A DNA stretch of 64,000 bases from Cytobacillus sp. FSL H8-0458 (GCF_038002165.1 NZ_JBBOBR010000001.1:1984001-2048000), one strand, 5' to 3'. Counted from the first letter of the stretch, positions 36,677 through 44,236 are shown. Notes: a model not told the origin generated them from the sequence alone. Numbers and translations are program-made.

Positions 36677-37618
36677 TTAAATCCTGTCGAATTCCTTACA
36701 AAGCTGATCCGTGACCCGGGATACCTCATCAAACTGACCGTGAAGAAGCACGTATTTCTTCTCTATTAAAAAATTGATGTGTTCGGCCGTACTGTTTTTC
36801 ATGTGCCGGTCAAGGAGCAAAATACCCGAATAATAGTCAATTCCTTCAATGACAGCGACACCGCCAATTGACGAGTTAAGCCCCAATTGTTTTGTAAGCC
36901 ATGGACTGGGGGACTTTTCTTTATAGGCTGTAATAGCTTTAAAAGATTTTTGGGAAAGTTTTTTAAAGAAGCTCTTTAAAGCGTTTAACAGGATTCCATA
37001 ATCCTCTTCATAAAGCTCCAGCGAAAAGGATTGCCCGCTGTTTTTGTCCCAGAACAGGCAGTATTTTAAGGAAGGAAACTCCCTTAAAAGGTCATTCAGT
37101 AAAAATAGCTGTCCTGGCGTACATTTTTCTGAAGTAACTACCCCGATTGAGGCTGTTTTTAATTCCCGCTGAAAAGAGCCTTCCAATGTGGGGTGAAGAT
37201 CCGAGAACAGCCAGACTTTCACACCCTCCGGCGTTTGTCCGATTAGTTGGCTTTCTCCTGCATTTCGGCCAGGCTTTGCTTCAGCCGAAATCCGCTGTTT
37301 CCCTTGTACCAGGGACAGAGTCTGAAGCTGTGCAATTTTTTCTTTCGCGGAAGGCTTGGGTGAAGAAAGTGAAACTGTCTGCCTTCTTACGTTTGGGTGT
37401 GGATTAGCACCCTGGGGCGCATCTGCATGATTAACAGCTATTCTTTTATTCATTTTTTCCTTCTGATAATTAGGCCGGTTTATGCCCGGTATACCCGACT
37501 TCAATCCCGGCTGGCTTTGGTGCGGGGACAAATTGGGAGCTCCATTAATAGGATTTACTTTTTGCTTGCTGTAGGGCTTCATCACTTCTTCTACAACACT
37601 TTTAATAAAGTCAGACAC
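36677..37618 (-). CDS. Microcompartment protein with N-terminal helix and BMC-like C-terminus
   Basis: 313 residues from a GTG with GGAGGTG upstream. Residues 1-18 form an amphipathic helix typical of encapsulation peptides. A Pro/Gln/Ser-rich linker runs to about residue 130. A middle alpha/beta region follows (V-K-V-W-L-F-S-D-L-H, C-L-F-W-D-K). The last 80 residues (G-G-V-A-V-I-E-G-I-D, L-L-L-D-R-H-M-K, Y-V-L-L-H-G-Q-F-D-E-V) follow the strand-helix-strand pattern of a diverged BMC domain. It is flanked by two BMC-H genes. I know no named family; it may be a shell-cargo adaptor. Confidence 0.7.
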   Translation of the reverse strand: MSDFIKSVVEEVMKPYSKQKVNPINGAPNLSPHQSQPGLKSGIPGINRPNYQKEKMNKRIAVNHADAPQGANPHPNVRRQTVSLSSPKPSAKEKIAQLQTLSLVQGKQRISAEAKPGRNAGESQLIGQTPEGVKVWLFSDLHPTLEGSFQRELKTASIGVVTSEKCTPGQLFLLNDLLREFPSLKYCLFWDKNSGQSFSLELYEEDYGILLNALKSFFKKLSQKSFKAITAYKEKSPSPWLTKQLGLNSSIGGVAVIEGIDYYSGILLLDRHMKNSTAEHINFLIEKKYVLLHGQFDEVSRVTDQLCKEFDRI

Positions 37619-37650
37619 ACATTATGCACCTCCACTTTTGGAACATCTTC

Positions 37651-37914
37651 TTATAGAATTTTGCGAAGTTCTGAATGAGGGCGGGGTATCACATTAGCCG
37701 AAACCAGTTCTCCTCCAGCCATGGTGTGAGCAGTCTTCCCAACCTCCACAGCAGCTGTGACTGCTGCCACATCCCCTTCAATAATGACTGTGACAAGTCC
37801 GGATCCGACTCTCTTTAAATCAACTAAGCTGACATTTGCTGCTTTTGCCATTGAGTCCAGCGCTTCAATAGCTGCTGTCAAGCCCCTTGTTTCTATCAAG
37901 CCAATTGCCTTCAT
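37651..37914 (-). CDS. BMC-H hexameric shell protein
   Basis: 87 residues, a canonical PduA-type BMC domain: [43 protein letters not shown]. Strong AGGAGG ribosome site. First shell gene after the UbiD gene. Confidence 0.96.
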   Translation of the reverse strand: MKAIGLIETRGLTAAIEALDSMAKAANVSLVDLKRVGSGLVTVIIEGDVAAVTAAVEVGKTAHTMAGGELVSANVIPRPHSELRKIL

Positions 37915-37939
37915 TTTTGACCTCCTCTACTGCAAAAGC

Positions 37940-39277
37940 TTAAAGATAGTCTTCGAGATTCACTTCAATGGGGACTGAAGTCCTTTTAAATAACTCTTCT
38001 TTTCCAAGCGGAAAGGTTGCGTCGATGCCCATCTTATCACTGACTCCTTTTAAATGATGTGAAGACTCGAGCGGTGACCCCTTCGCACCCTGTACGATAA
38101 AAATGTCATCCCCAGCCTGTACTCTTGTCGCTATAGCCCATTCAACATCATCCGAATCAAAGATATCGACGTCATCATTCACAACAACCACATGCTTTAA
38201 ATCCTTATCGCTTGCAAAAGCTGCAAGTGCTGCCTGTTTTCCGTCACCATCATGTTTCTTCTCAATTTGTATAACTGCATGATAGCGAGCTACCCCGCCC
38301 ATCGGGATATGTACAGCTTTGATATTTGGAACAACCTGTCTGACAGTGCTTAAAAGTGTGGCTTCCCTGACAAGCGCCATTGGCAGCCTTTCTTCATAGC
38401 TTGATGGAAAAATAGTTTGTGAGATAGCGTTATTACGGTAAGTAACGGCCGAAAATTCTACTATTGGCTGAGGCGTTCTGGTCCCATAATAACCGGCCAG
38501 TTCGCCAAACGGCCCTTCCAATTCTCTTTCAAATGGCAGCATTTTGCCTTCCAGAACGATTTCCGCATCAGCCAGCACTTCCAAATCGACCGTTTTGCAC
38601 TGAACGACATCCAGAGACTGGCCAAGCAATGCACCTGCTACATCCAGTTTGTCGGTATGATACAAATGCGTACTGATCTGAGAACTTAGGACAACAGCTG
38701 GAACAACACCAAACATAACAGCCAATTCCATCGGTTCTCCGATGCTTTCATAGTGGGCATATTGCTCCATGAGTTCAGGGGAGGTTATGAGTATGTTCGT
38801 TCGATTACCGCCAAGGTATTGCATCCTGCGAATCGAGGTATACCTTTTTCTTCCGGATAGGTCTTTAACCACCAGTATTCCTGCTACATAATAAGCACCT
38901 GAGTCATCTGCATGATAGGTTGGGATAGGAAACAAATCTGCCAGATCAAATTCCCCTGTCACTAGATTCTCCTGAACAGGACCAGTTTGCCTTAAAGTCG
39001 TCGGAATAGGATTAACAATTGATTCGATGATTTTAGGAATAAGTTCAGATGAGGTGATTCCCATGCTGTCTGCCATCAGCTCTCTGTCTCCTCCCAAACC
39101 GGCAGCCATGGAAGATTGATAGCCTTTGATTTTTTCAAATAAAAAAGGCTGTCTTCCATTTTTCGTATTAATCACTGCTCCCAGTTCGTAGAGCGGATCC
39201 ACCTCTTTTTTCACCCGATGAAGAAGTCCCCTGCTTTCCCATCTGTCCAGCAAAGCCCTCATTGTTACAGGGTTCAT
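37940..39277 (-). CDS. UbiD-family decarboxylase
   Basis: 445 residues from the ATG at 39277, where GGGGGG lies seven bases upstream and the start overlaps the UbiX stop (ATGA). UbiD features: P-I-P-T-Y-H-A-D-D-S-G, R-Y-T-S-I-R-R-M-Q, and the catalytic E-G-P-F-G-E-L-A-G-Y with conserved Glu. It uses prenylated FMN, made by the UbiX partner encoded just upstream, to decarboxylate an unsaturated or aromatic acid. In this setting the substrate may be an imidazole or other N-heterocycle carboxylate; that is inference. Confidence 0.9.
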   Translation of the reverse strand: MNPVTMRALLDRWESRGLLHRVKKEVDPLYELGAVINTKNGRQPFLFEKIKGYQSSMAAGLGGDRELMADSMGITSSELIPKIIESIVNPIPTTLRQTGPVQENLVTGEFDLADLFPIPTYHADDSGAYYVAGILVVKDLSGRKRYTSIRRMQYLGGNRTNILITSPELMEQYAHYESIGEPMELAVMFGVVPAVVLSSQISTHLYHTDKLDVAGALLGQSLDVVQCKTVDLEVLADAEIVLEGKMLPFERELEGPFGELAGYYGTRTPQPIVEFSAVTYRNNAISQTIFPSSYEERLPMALVREATLLSTVRQVVPNIKAVHIPMGGVARYHAVIQIEKKHDGDGKQAALAAFASDKDLKHVVVVNDDVDIFDSDDVEWAIATRVQAGDDIFIVQGAKGSPLESSHHLKGVSDKMGIDATFPLGKEELFKRTSVPIEVNLEDYL

Positions 39278-39861
39278 GCCTTTTCCCCCCATCTCTCCAA
39301 GAGCTCATGGTCAATATCCAGCATGTCCAATATCCTCGCCACCATAAAGTTGGCCAGCTCCCAAATTTCGGTCGGCTTATGGTAAAAGCCTGGTGATGCA
39401 GGCATTATGCATGCACCGCTCTCAGCAAGAAGAGTCATATTGCGCAGATGAATCAAATTAAAAGGAGCCTCTCTCGGAACAATAATAAACTTTCGATTCT
39501 CCTTCAAAACAACACTGGCAGCCCTGCTTAGAAGCGTATCGCCGACCCCGTTCGCAATCGCACCCAATGTATTCATTGAACATGGCACGATGACCATTCC
39601 GTCTGTTTTAAAGGATCCGCTGGCAACCGCAGCGAAAAGATTCCGGTTGCTGTGGATAGCGGCATACTCCTTCAGCTCGTCCATCTTGACCCCGCATTCG
39701 AATTGCATTACTTTTTCTCCCATCTCCGTAGCAATTAAATGCGTTTCGATCTCTAATTGATGAAGAGCGCGAATCAGTGTATATGCATACAATGATCCGC
39801 TTGCTCCGGTTATGCCCACTAAAATTCGTTTTTTTCCTGGACCTGGAGAAGAATTAGACAA
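39274..39861 (-). CDS. UbiX-family flavin prenyltransferase
   Basis: About 195 residues from a TTG at 39861 that overlaps the isochorismatase stop; a longer in-frame start at 39939 is possible, and neither has a good ribosome site. The UbiX core begins at I-L-V-G-I-T-G-A-S-G-S, with M-V-I-V-P-C-S-M-N-T near residue 95 and V-P-R-E-A-P-F-N near 130. UbiX makes prenyl-FMN for UbiD enzymes, so it serves the next gene (four-base overlap). Confidence 0.9.
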   Translation of the reverse strand: MSNSSPGPGKKRILVGITGASGSLYAYTLIRALHQLEIETHLIATEMGEKVMQFECGVKMDELKEYAAIHSNRNLFAAVASGSFKTDGMVIVPCSMNTLGAIANGVGDTLLSRAASVVLKENRKFIIVPREAPFNLIHLRNMTLLAESGACIMPASPGFYHKPTEIWELANFMVARILDMLDIDHELLERWGEKA

Positions 39862-40444
39862 CTGATTCGTCTTGGGAGAATTTCTTTTTAGCCAGTTCTT
39901 TGTATTCTTCTGTTGATAATATATCTCCGAAAATGTCAATGTCCCTTAGACCGGATACGTGCATATCGTCATCCTGAGAAGCGGTGGCATCTGATACGCA
40001 AATAACATTATAGCCATGGTACAAGGCATCAGAAGCAGTACTGCGTACACATACATTTGTCCAGACTCCAGTAAGGACGACCGTATCAATTTCTTCTTCT
40101 CTCAGGAAGAGATCAAAATCGGTGTAGCTGAATGCGCTATGCCGCCTCTTTTGGACTACATAATCTCCTTTGCTCTCATCGGGCTGAAGCTCTGGAATGA
40201 ACTCCGAACCCCATGTTCCCTTTACTGCATGGACAGGTCTTACACGGAAATCACGGTCATTCTTTCTGTGAGCTTCCTGAACATGCACAACCTGAATATT
40301 GTGATCATGTGCGAATTCAATAAGCTCTTGTATTTTAGGAACGATTTTTTCGCCATTTTCACACCTTAATGCTGCTTTTTCGCCAATAAAGTCGTTTAAC
40401 ATATCAATAATGACTACACAGTGCTTTTTTCCCCTAAGTTCCAA
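39854..40444 (-). CDS. Isochorismatase-family cysteine amidase
   Basis: 196 residues. The triad is visible: Asp in V-I-D-M-L-N-D-F (about 14), Lys in V-V-Q-K-R-R-H-S (about 95) and Cys in T-N-V-C-V-R-S-T (about 132). The family includes N-carbamoylsarcosine amidase and ureidoacrylate amidase, which remove a carbamoyl group as CO2 and ammonia. Placed between the ring hydrolase and UbiX/UbiD, it is a good candidate for hydrolysing a ureido intermediate; no isochorismate context exists here. Confidence 0.85.
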   Translation of the reverse strand: MELRGKKHCVVIIDMLNDFIGEKAALRCENGEKIVPKIQELIEFAHDHNIQVVHVQEAHRKNDRDFRVRPVHAVKGTWGSEFIPELQPDESKGDYVVQKRRHSAFSYTDFDLFLREEEIDTVVLTGVWTNVCVRSTASDALYHGYNVICVSDATASQDDDMHVSGLRDIDIFGDILSTEEYKELAKKKFSQDESVV

Positions 40445-40474
40445 TCCATTCAGCCTCCCTCGATATATATATAT

Positions 40475-41935
40475 TTATTGCTGTGCTACAGGATCTTTTG
40501 TTTTCACATTTACCGCTTCGTATTTTTCATACTTCAATGTTCTTTCAAGTCTCTGGATGCTTTGGCGAGGAACGTACTCACCATATCCTGCTTCTCCGAC
40601 GATCCCTTTGTCTTCTTCAAAGACCACGTTTCCGCGGATAATAGTCTGGACTGGCTTCCCTTTTAGTTTCAAGCCATGAAGCGGATTATACTTAGCCATT
40701 GATTCTGTTTTCTGCTCATCGATTACATATTCTTTTTCAAGATCGATAACTGTGAAATCAGCATCACTGCCAATTTCCATTGAGCCTTTTTTAGGGTAAA
40801 TGCCATAATGAATGGCGGCATTGCGGCTCGTTACTTCTACAAATCTTGATAGGGATAAGCGGCCTTTATTTAACCCTTCACTGACAAGGATCGGCACCAT
40901 CGTTTCTACACCAGGGATGCCAGGGAAGGTATTCCAGATCGTTGCACCTGGATAATCCTTTTCGGTGGCAATTTCATATGGAGCATGGTCAGTTCCGACA
41001 AAGTCGATTGTGCCATCAGCCAGAGCCTGCCAGTGGGATTCGTTATCCTCTTTTCCTCGCAGCGGAGGAGCGATTTTTGCATAGGAACCCCGCTCTGACA
41101 TGGAATCCTGAGCATTTAAAACAAGGTAGTGAGGGCAGGTTTCAGCCGTAACCTTGACACCGCGCTTCTTTGCAGCTTTAACCAGTTCGACGCCTTCCTT
41201 TGTGCTCATATGTACCACATGTACACGTGCGTCTGTAGCTTCCGCGAAGCTGAGAATCAGTTCAATGGCCACCTTCTCAGCTAAGCTTGAACGAGCTTCA
41301 GCCCATGCCGGTCCGTCTAGGCGGCCTTCTTTTTCAAGTTTCTTCGAATTGAATGTGCAGATATCGTAGTTTTCAGCATGAACACCAATAGGAAGACCAG
41401 TTTTTGCGACGTTTTTGAAAATTTCCAGCATTTCTGCATCAGAAACTTTAGGGAAGGTAGGGACAGAAGGAGTCATGTAAACTTTAAATGCAACAACTCC
41501 CTGATCTATTTGAGGGTAAATATTATCAATCCAGCCTTCTCGTGCATCCTCGCCAGTCATGCCGCCCCAGAAGCAGTAATCAATATAAGCCTGATCCCTG
41601 ATTGGGCCGATTTTTTTATTGAAGCTATCGCCATCGCGTACAGATGGCTTGCTGCAGCATGGCATATCGATAATAGTTGTCAAGCCTCCGGCTGCTGCAG
41701 AACGGCTGCCGGTTGCAAATGTTTCTCTGTGAGTAAACCCGGGATCCATAAAATGGGTATGCGGATCAATACAGCCTGGAACTACTAATTTCCCTTGAAT
41801 ATCAATGACCTTGCCTGCATTCAGAAAAGAAATGTCATTCGTGTAGCCGACAATCTTTCCCTCGTTTACTAGAATATTCGTTAAAACCTGACGATCTCCC
41901 TGCGGAATATTTGCATTTTTCAGAATTAAGTCCAT
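40475..41935 (-). CDS. Hydantoinase/allantoinase-type cyclic amidohydrolase
   Basis: 486 residues. Two-metal motifs: D-P-H-T-H-F, the bridging Lys in V-A-F-K-V-Y-M-T, G-V-H-A-E-N, V-H-V-V-H-M-S-T-K-E-G and F-V-G-T-D-H-A-P-Y. Relatives open cyclic amides (allantoin, hydantoins, dihydropyrimidines). No uricase, HIU hydrolase or other allantoin-route gene is in the window, so allantoin is not the favoured substrate. Next to a nucleobase permease and a ureido-type amidase it may open the pyrimidine ring of xanthine; that is inference. GGAG upstream of the ATG. Confidence 0.88.
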   Translation of the reverse strand: MDLILKNANIPQGDRQVLTNILVNEGKIVGYTNDISFLNAGKVIDIQGKLVVPGCIDPHTHFMDPGFTHRETFATGSRSAAAGGLTTIIDMPCCSKPSVRDGDSFNKKIGPIRDQAYIDYCFWGGMTGEDAREGWIDNIYPQIDQGVVAFKVYMTPSVPTFPKVSDAEMLEIFKNVAKTGLPIGVHAENYDICTFNSKKLEKEGRLDGPAWAEARSSLAEKVAIELILSFAEATDARVHVVHMSTKEGVELVKAAKKRGVKVTAETCPHYLVLNAQDSMSERGSYAKIAPPLRGKEDNESHWQALADGTIDFVGTDHAPYEIATEKDYPGATIWNTFPGIPGVETMVPILVSEGLNKGRLSLSRFVEVTSRNAAIHYGIYPKKGSMEIGSDADFTVIDLEKEYVIDEQKTESMAKYNPLHGLKLKGKPVQTIIRGNVVFEEDKGIVGEAGYGEYVPRQSIQRLERTLKYEKYEAVNVKTKDPVAQQ

Positions 41936-41965
41936 TTTCTCTGCTCCTATCTATTAATTTGATTT

Positions 41966-41986
41966 CTGCCTCAAAAAATGAGGCAG
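41966..41986 (-). other. Intercistronic hairpin
   Basis: CTGCCTC / GAGGCAG with a T-rich loop between the permease and ring-hydrolase genes; no T tail on the minus strand, so more likely RNA processing or stability than termination. Confidence 0.5.
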
Positions 41987-42005
41987 ATGGTTACAGCAGC
42001 TGCTA

Positions 42006-43334
42006 TTAAATCATTTCAGCTGAATGATCTCCTTTCAGCTGTTCGATTCTTTCACTTTCACTTATATTTAAATCTTTATAATTAAATACCAAATTTAATA
42101 AAATTGCTGTGATGCTTCCCAGTACGATTCCATTTTCAACCAGCAGGCGTGCACTTGTCGGCAGACTCTCAAAAATCTGCGGAACAACCGCTGATCCAAG
42201 TCCAATTCCTATTGAACAGGCAACAATAAGCAAGTTTTCATTTTTGCTGAAATCCACTGCAGAAAGCATTCTGATTCCTGATGAGATAACCATCCCAAAC
42301 ATTGGAATCATGGCTCCGCCAAGAACAGCCATAGGAATAATCGTAGTCAGAGCAGCCACTTTAGGCAAAAGGCCCAGAATCATTAATATGACACCAGCTG
42401 CGATAACAACATTCCTCGTTTTTACTTTAGTCAATGCTACAAGTCCCACATTCTGTGAAAAGGACGTATAAGGAAACGCGTTAAAAATACCCCCTATAAC
42501 AACAGCAAGTCCTTCTGCACGCAGCCCTTTCTTAATGTCTTTAGAGTCAAGCTTTCTCTCACAGACATCTCCGAGAGCCAGAAATACCCCAGTAGATTCA
42601 ATCATGCTCACTATCGCCACTAAAGTCATCGTAAGGATGGCTGAGGCATTGAATGTCGGGAATCCGAAATAAAACGGCTGAACGACATGAAACCAGGAAG
42701 CCTGGCTGACTTCGGCAAAGCTGACGAGTCCCATAAAATAAGCTGCTATTGTCCCGGCCACCAATGAAAGCAGGACAGAAATTGCTTTCATATAGCCTTT
42801 AAAAAACCTGTTCATTAAAATAATCAGCACCAGTGTAAATGCAGCCAGGAATAAATTATTGGCACTTCCATAATCGGGTGATCCAAGTCCGCCTGCAGCA
42901 TTATTCATGGCAACAGGAATCAGTGATACCCCGATAATAGCAACGACTGAACCGGTTACGACCGGCGGGAAAAACCTCATAATTTTACTCATAAATTGGG
43001 ATAGGATCATGACGATAATACCTGATGCAATAATAGCCCCGTAGATGGCTGTGATGCCCTGCAAATTCCCGATGGCTATCATCGGGCCGACTGCTGTAAA
43101 AGTACATCCCAGAATAACAGGCAGCCTAATGCCAAAATGCTTCCCCCCTATAACTTGAAGCAATGTAGCAATCCCGCAGGTAAACAAATCAATCGAAATT
43201 AAGTAAGCAAGCTGCTGGGCATTAAGCCCAATTGCCGGTCCCACAATCAGCGGTACAATGACAGCACCTGCATACATAGCCAGCACATGCTGAAATCCCA
43301 AAGTCCCTACCTTCCAAGGATTTAGCTTTTCCAA
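42006..43334 (-). CDS. NCS2-family nucleobase permease
   Basis: 442 residues with about 13-14 membrane segments. The NCS2 signature Q-N-V-G-L-V-A-L-T-K-V near residue 290, and Q-H-V-L-A-M-Y-A at the start, place it with xanthine/uracil/urate symporters (PbuX, PucJ, UraA). It should import the substrate of the microcompartment route. First gene of the minus-strand run; a GGAGGTG site lies upstream but some way from the ATG, and a nearer GGGGG precedes it. Confidence 0.92.
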   Translation of the reverse strand: MEKLNPWKVGTLGFQHVLAMYAGAVIVPLIVGPAIGLNAQQLAYLISIDLFTCGIATLLQVIGGKHFGIRLPVILGCTFTAVGPMIAIGNLQGITAIYGAIIASGIIVMILSQFMSKIMRFFPPVVTGSVVAIIGVSLIPVAMNNAAGGLGSPDYGSANNLFLAAFTLVLIILMNRFFKGYMKAISVLLSLVAGTIAAYFMGLVSFAEVSQASWFHVVQPFYFGFPTFNASAILTMTLVAIVSMIESTGVFLALGDVCERKLDSKDIKKGLRAEGLAVVIGGIFNAFPYTSFSQNVGLVALTKVKTRNVVIAAGVILMILGLLPKVAALTTIIPMAVLGGAMIPMFGMVISSGIRMLSAVDFSKNENLLIVACSIGIGLGSAVVPQIFESLPTSARLLVENGIVLGSITAILLNLVFNYKDLNISESERIEQLKGDHSAEMI

Positions 43335-43421
43335 AGACTTTCCCCCCAGGTTTAATTCTTTGTTATGCCTCAGCTTGACTCCAGCTTTTAAAAACCGGCA
43401 TCACCTCCCAAAAAAATGTAT

Positions 43422-43485
43422 ATAAAAAAAACCGCAGCAATAGATAACATCAAAGTAAACAATAGATGTTCTATTACTGCGGTTT
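43422..43485 (-). terminator. Strong terminator or attenuator in the permease leader
   Basis: Minus-strand stem of about 19 bp (AACCGCAG / CTGCGGTT, AATAG / CTATT, AACATC / GATGTT) followed by T8, about 90 bases before the permease start. It ends the DUF2294 transcript or acts as an attenuator for the permease operon. Confidence 0.8.
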
Positions 43486-43586
43486 CAGTCAGCTTCCGTT
43501 AAACAAAAGACAAAGGAACCGCTCCTATATTCAGGTTTAAGAAAAACTGCGTCATGCACAGCTCTCCCAAACATAATGTAAAACTG
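43486..43586 (-). promoter_or_regulatory. Possible structured leader upstream of the permease
   Basis: About 100 bases between DUF2294 and the terminator. On the minus strand it can form CTGTG / CGCAG with a CATGA loop and GGA / TCC. It matches no riboswitch class that I can recall. No promoter is clear inside it. Confidence 0.3.
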
Positions 43587-43937
43587 CTATTCTTTAAAAT
43601 AAATAATGGTGCAGGCTTCTTCAGTAACAGGATCATAATCTTTTAAAATCGTTTTGACTTTCAAATGAAGAGCATCTTCAATCATCCCTTTAAGAAGAGA
43701 CTTAAATTCAACAATCAATGCTGAATCAACCGAAATGGTCAGGTGATGGAAGTTCTGGCTCAGCATCTGCAGTGCCTGAACACGCTTATGCTGTGCAAAA
43801 ATGATGACTCTATCATCAAAAGTTTCTATACGCTGTTTTTTTACGCCTGTTCCATAGATCTCCTGGTTCACACGATTATAGAGAAAAGCGAGATCTTTTT
43901 TTATGGTCTGAGATAATTTTGAGGTTAAAACAGTCAT
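43587..43937 (-). CDS. DUF2294-family protein
   Basis: 116 residues, cytosolic, with the DUF2294 pattern: Y-N-x-V-N-Q-E-I-Y-G-T-G-V-K at about 21-34, and D-D-R-V-I-I-F-A-Q in the middle. Function unknown. It has its own promoter (TTGACT, 17 bases, TAATAT) and is transcribed divergently from the xanthine dehydrogenase operon and toward the permease. GGAGG ribosome site. Confidence 0.75.
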   Translation of the reverse strand: MTVLTSKLSQTIKKDLAFLYNRVNQEIYGTGVKKQRIETFDDRVIIFAQHKRVQALQMLSQNFHHLTISVDSALIVEFKSLLKGMIEDALHLKVKTILKDYDPVTEEACTIIYFKE

Positions 43938-43958
43938 GTAATCCTCCTGTTAATCACT

Positions 43959-43987
43959 ATATTAAACAAGGCTATTTTATAAGTCAA
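43959..43987 (-). promoter_or_regulatory. SigA-type promoter for the minus-strand genes
   Basis: Minus strand TTGACT, 17-base spacer, TAATAT; about 22 bases before the DUF2294 start codon. Confidence 0.65.
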
Positions 43988-44029
43988 TATCTTTTTTCAG
44001 AAAATTCGTACTTGACAAAATATTGACTT
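43981..44029. repeat. Inverted repeat joining divergent promoters
   Basis: AAGTCAATAT (43981-43990) and ATATTGACTT (44020-44029) are a perfect 10-bp inverted pair overlapping the -35 elements of both promoters, a possible shared operator. Confidence 0.55.
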
Positions 44030-44040
44030 AACTATTAGAC
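44012..44040 (+). promoter_or_regulatory. SigA-type promoter of the xanthine dehydrogenase operon
   Basis: TTGACA at 44012-44017, 17-base spacer, TTAGAC (-10-like). Start of RNA would fall about 70 bases before the riboswitch. Confidence 0.5.
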
Positions 44041-44117
44041 TACAAATCAACTCCCCCACTATTTCTATAATTGTCCCAATAATACCTCCCTTCAGCACCA
44101 TGAAAAATTAAATAGAA

Positions 44118-44186
44118 TTTTTCGTATAACCTCAATAATCGGTTTGAGGGTTTCTACTGGGAACCGGAATTCCTATCTACGAAAGG
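44118..44186 (+). promoter_or_regulatory. Purine-riboswitch-like aptamer
   Basis: Three-way junction fits: P1 TTTCGTA / TACGAAA (44120-44126 with 44178-44184), P2 CCTCAA / TTTGAGG, P3 TGGGAA / TTCCTA. The core J2/3 reads GTTTCTAC as in purine riboswitches. Loop L2 ends in GG and L3 starts CC, so the kissing pairs are kept, but both loops are one base shorter than usual. The specificity base equivalent to 74 is C (44177), as in guanine-type members. Base 73 is T instead of the usual A. It controls the xanthine dehydrogenase genes. Confidence 0.85.
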
Positions 44187-44236
44187 TATATTTCCTGTGA
44201 ACTGCATACAGGAACCTTTTGTGCAGGAATTTTTTT
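44182..44236 (+). terminator. Riboswitch expression platform with switchable terminator
   Basis: TTCCTGTG (44192-44199) can pair with TGCAGGAA (44222-44229) followed by T7 as a terminator. It can also pair with ACAGGAA (44208-44214), extended by AAAGG / CCTTT. AAAGG is also the end of P1, so ligand binding would disfavour the second fold; this predicts OFF with ligand, but the sign is not certain. Confidence 0.65.

Noticed and set aside
29121..41935. Allantoin/urate pathway for the microcompartment operon
   Set aside because: No uricase, HIU hydrolase, OHCU decarboxylase or allantoate gene is present, and a UbiD decarboxylase has no place in that route.
43486..43586. Known riboswitch class in the permease leader
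   Set aside because: Tried by eye against purine, glycine, guanidine, THF and SAM patterns; none fits, so it is reported only as a possible structured leader.
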